Below are positions 63,111 through 64,000 of a stretch of DNA of 64,000 nt, piece after piece. The notes under the pieces are model-generated. The model searched no databases. It saw only the letters and a program-made list of their open reading frames with translations, and was not told the origin of the DNA. Position 1 is the stretch's first letter. Each line of letters starts with the position of its first letter. Position numbers and translations under genes: made by a program. The stretch is from DATGPD01 sp041398565 (GTDB taxonomy: Bacteria; Planctomycetota; UBA1135; UBA2386): contig JAWKUN010000002.1 in NCBI GenBank assembly GCA_041398565.1, positions 620,001 through 684,000 on the forward strand, given 5' to 3'.

Positions 63111-63974
63111 TCATTCGGGGCTGCCACGACCGGCCCGATCGGGCGGGCCCGGCGGCCGTTCGGGTCGACCGAGGATGCGGTTGACCCGCTTGACGTCTTC
63201 CCACGTCTCGACCTTCGCGGCCGGCTGGCGCAGGAGGTAGGCCGGATGCCAGGTCGCCACCACGCGGATGCCCTCGTAGGTCAGGTCGCGGCCGCGCAGC
63301 GCGCGCATCGGTAGCGAGGTGCCCAGCAGGTTGCTGCTGGCGACCCGACCCAGGCACACGATCACCTCCGGGTGGATCGCCCGCACCTGCTCGCGCAGGA
63401 ACGGGAGGCAAGCCGCGACTTCGTCGGGTTCCGGCTCGCGGTTCTCCGGCGGCCGGCACTTGTTGACGTTGGCGATGAACACGTCTTGGCGGCGCATGCC
63501 CATGCCGTTCTCGATGATGCGGTCGAGGAGTTGGCCAGCCGCGCCGACGAACGGCCGCCCTTGCTGGTCTTCGTGGAAGCCGGGGGCCTCGCCGATGAAC
63601 ATCACCCGCGCACGCGGATCGCCCTCGCCGAACACCACGTTCTTGCGCGTGCTGCACAGCTTGCACCGCTGGCAATCGCCGAGGCGCGCGCGCAGCTCGG
63701 CGAGGGCCACCGCCGGATCGGTGGGCGCTGGGGCGACCTTCGACCCGACGCCGGCCACGGTGCTCTCGGCGTCCACCAACTCGTCAGCTGGCTCGCCGTC
63801 GGTTGGCTCGCCGTCGCCCGGTCCGCCGACGACTGGATCGCCGACGAGCGGCGTGGCACGCGCACGGCTCGCCCCTGCAGGCTCCGGCACCACCGGCGCG
63901 ACGCCTTCCCCGGCCGGTGGGTCGGGGGGGGGGGCGGCTGGCAAGGCGAGGGCGCCCGGGGCGGTCAGGGGCAT
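63111..63974 (-). CDS. type 4/5 uracil-DNA glycosylase, start uncertain
   Basis: 287 residues from the ATG at 63974; the frame is open past it to the window edge (codons for ESYGGD before the Met), so the true start may lie outside. Iron-sulfur and active-site motifs of the type 4 family: CQRCKLC, GEAPGFHEDQQGRPFVG (uracil pocket), NVNKCRPP and WHPAYLLR. Removes uracil from DNA. The N-terminal 90 residues are a Pro/Gly/Glu-rich, repeat-bearing extension with an 11-C run, not needed for catalysis. Confidence 0.85.
   Translation of the reverse strand: MPLTAPGALALPAAPPPDPPAGEGVAPVVPEPAGASRARATPLVGDPVVGGPGDGEPTDGEPADELVDAESTVAGVGSKVAPAPTDPAVALAELRARLGDCQRCKLCSTRKNVVFGEGDPRARVMFIGEAPGFHEDQQGRPFVGAAGQLLDRIIENGMGMRRQDVFIANVNKCRPPENREPEPDEVAACLPFLREQVRAIHPEVIVCLGRVASSNLLGTSLPMRALRGRDLTYEGIRVVATWHPAYLLRQPAAKVETWEDVKRVNRILGRPERPPGPPDRAGRGSPE
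63787..63846 (-). repeat. 15-bp degenerate in-frame repeat, four copies
   Basis: Units GCTGGCTCGCCGTCG (63787) and GTTGGCTCGCCGTCG (63802), then two more diverged units (63817, 63832), in the N-terminal extension of the glycosylase. Confidence 0.7.
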
Positions 63975-64000
63975 GTCGCCGCCGTAGCTCTCGGCGGCAT

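Overview
The window is very GC-rich, densely coded DNA with no rRNA or tRNA gene that I can see. Several traits point to a member of the Planctomycetota, probably a deep-branching environmental lineage. These are an ECF sigma factor paired with a Ser/Thr kinase that carries TPRs, secreted kelch and beta-sandwich proteins with a shared style of C-terminal domain, secretin-like lipoproteins with planctomycete-style TPR N-termini, and a split CoaB. The assignment is inferred from gene content only.

Layout. 1-10 kb: a small lipoprotein (minus); an unusual membrane protein with an FtsK-like four-helix front and an FtsK-gamma-like tail but no motor; a lipoprotein translationally coupled to a BNR-repeat propeller protein; a repeat-bearing hypothetical; a glutamate-cysteine-ligase-type enzyme fused to CBS domains, coupled to an aspartoacylase-family hydrolase. 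10-12.2 kb: two exported proteins (minus). 12.6-16.1 kb: the succinate dehydrogenase operon sdhCAB. 16-22 kb: a DUF488 protein, a methyltransferase, the Ser/Thr kinase and its ECF sigma factor, and a TPR-DUF2911 protein. 22-25.3 kb: a MogA-type enzyme and two tandem CNNM/HlyC-CorC membrane proteins. 25.3-28.4 kb: xylose isomerase, a DUF4863 cupin and a PLP decarboxylase resembling the exosortase-associated family. 28.4-32.3 kb: a BlaI-type repressor with two matching operators, followed by a BlaR1-type protease fused to a beta-helix and HEAT repeats. 33.7-38.8 kb: a deoxynucleoside catabolic operon (cdd, deoC, aldehyde dehydrogenase, degenerate aldehyde dehydrogenase, deoA). 38.9-42.8 kb: an orphan FixJ-type regulator, CoaB, a pseudouridine synthase and a secreted kelch protein. 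43-47 kb: dnaB and a BamA-like outer-membrane protein.

The last third holds the most intriguing loci. At 47.3-50.0 kb a BY-kinase/ParA-like ATPase, a coiled-coil protein and a MamK-like actin form a tight three-gene unit. At 50.8-62.6 kb, on the minus strand, two paralogous secretin-like lipoproteins bracket an ExbB/ExbD/ExbD motor and two exported TPR proteins. This looks like an envelope-spanning machine energised by proton-motive force, with no type II secretion ATPase or pseudopilins nearby. A type 4 uracil-DNA glycosylase runs to the right edge.

Short tandem repeats recur: 15-bp in-frame arrays inside three genes, and 17- or 18-bp arrays in three intergenic regions, one of which contains the sdhA start codon. 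Several genes have a plausible -10 hexamer only 6-9 nt before the start codon, which suggests leaderless or nearly leaderless transcripts.
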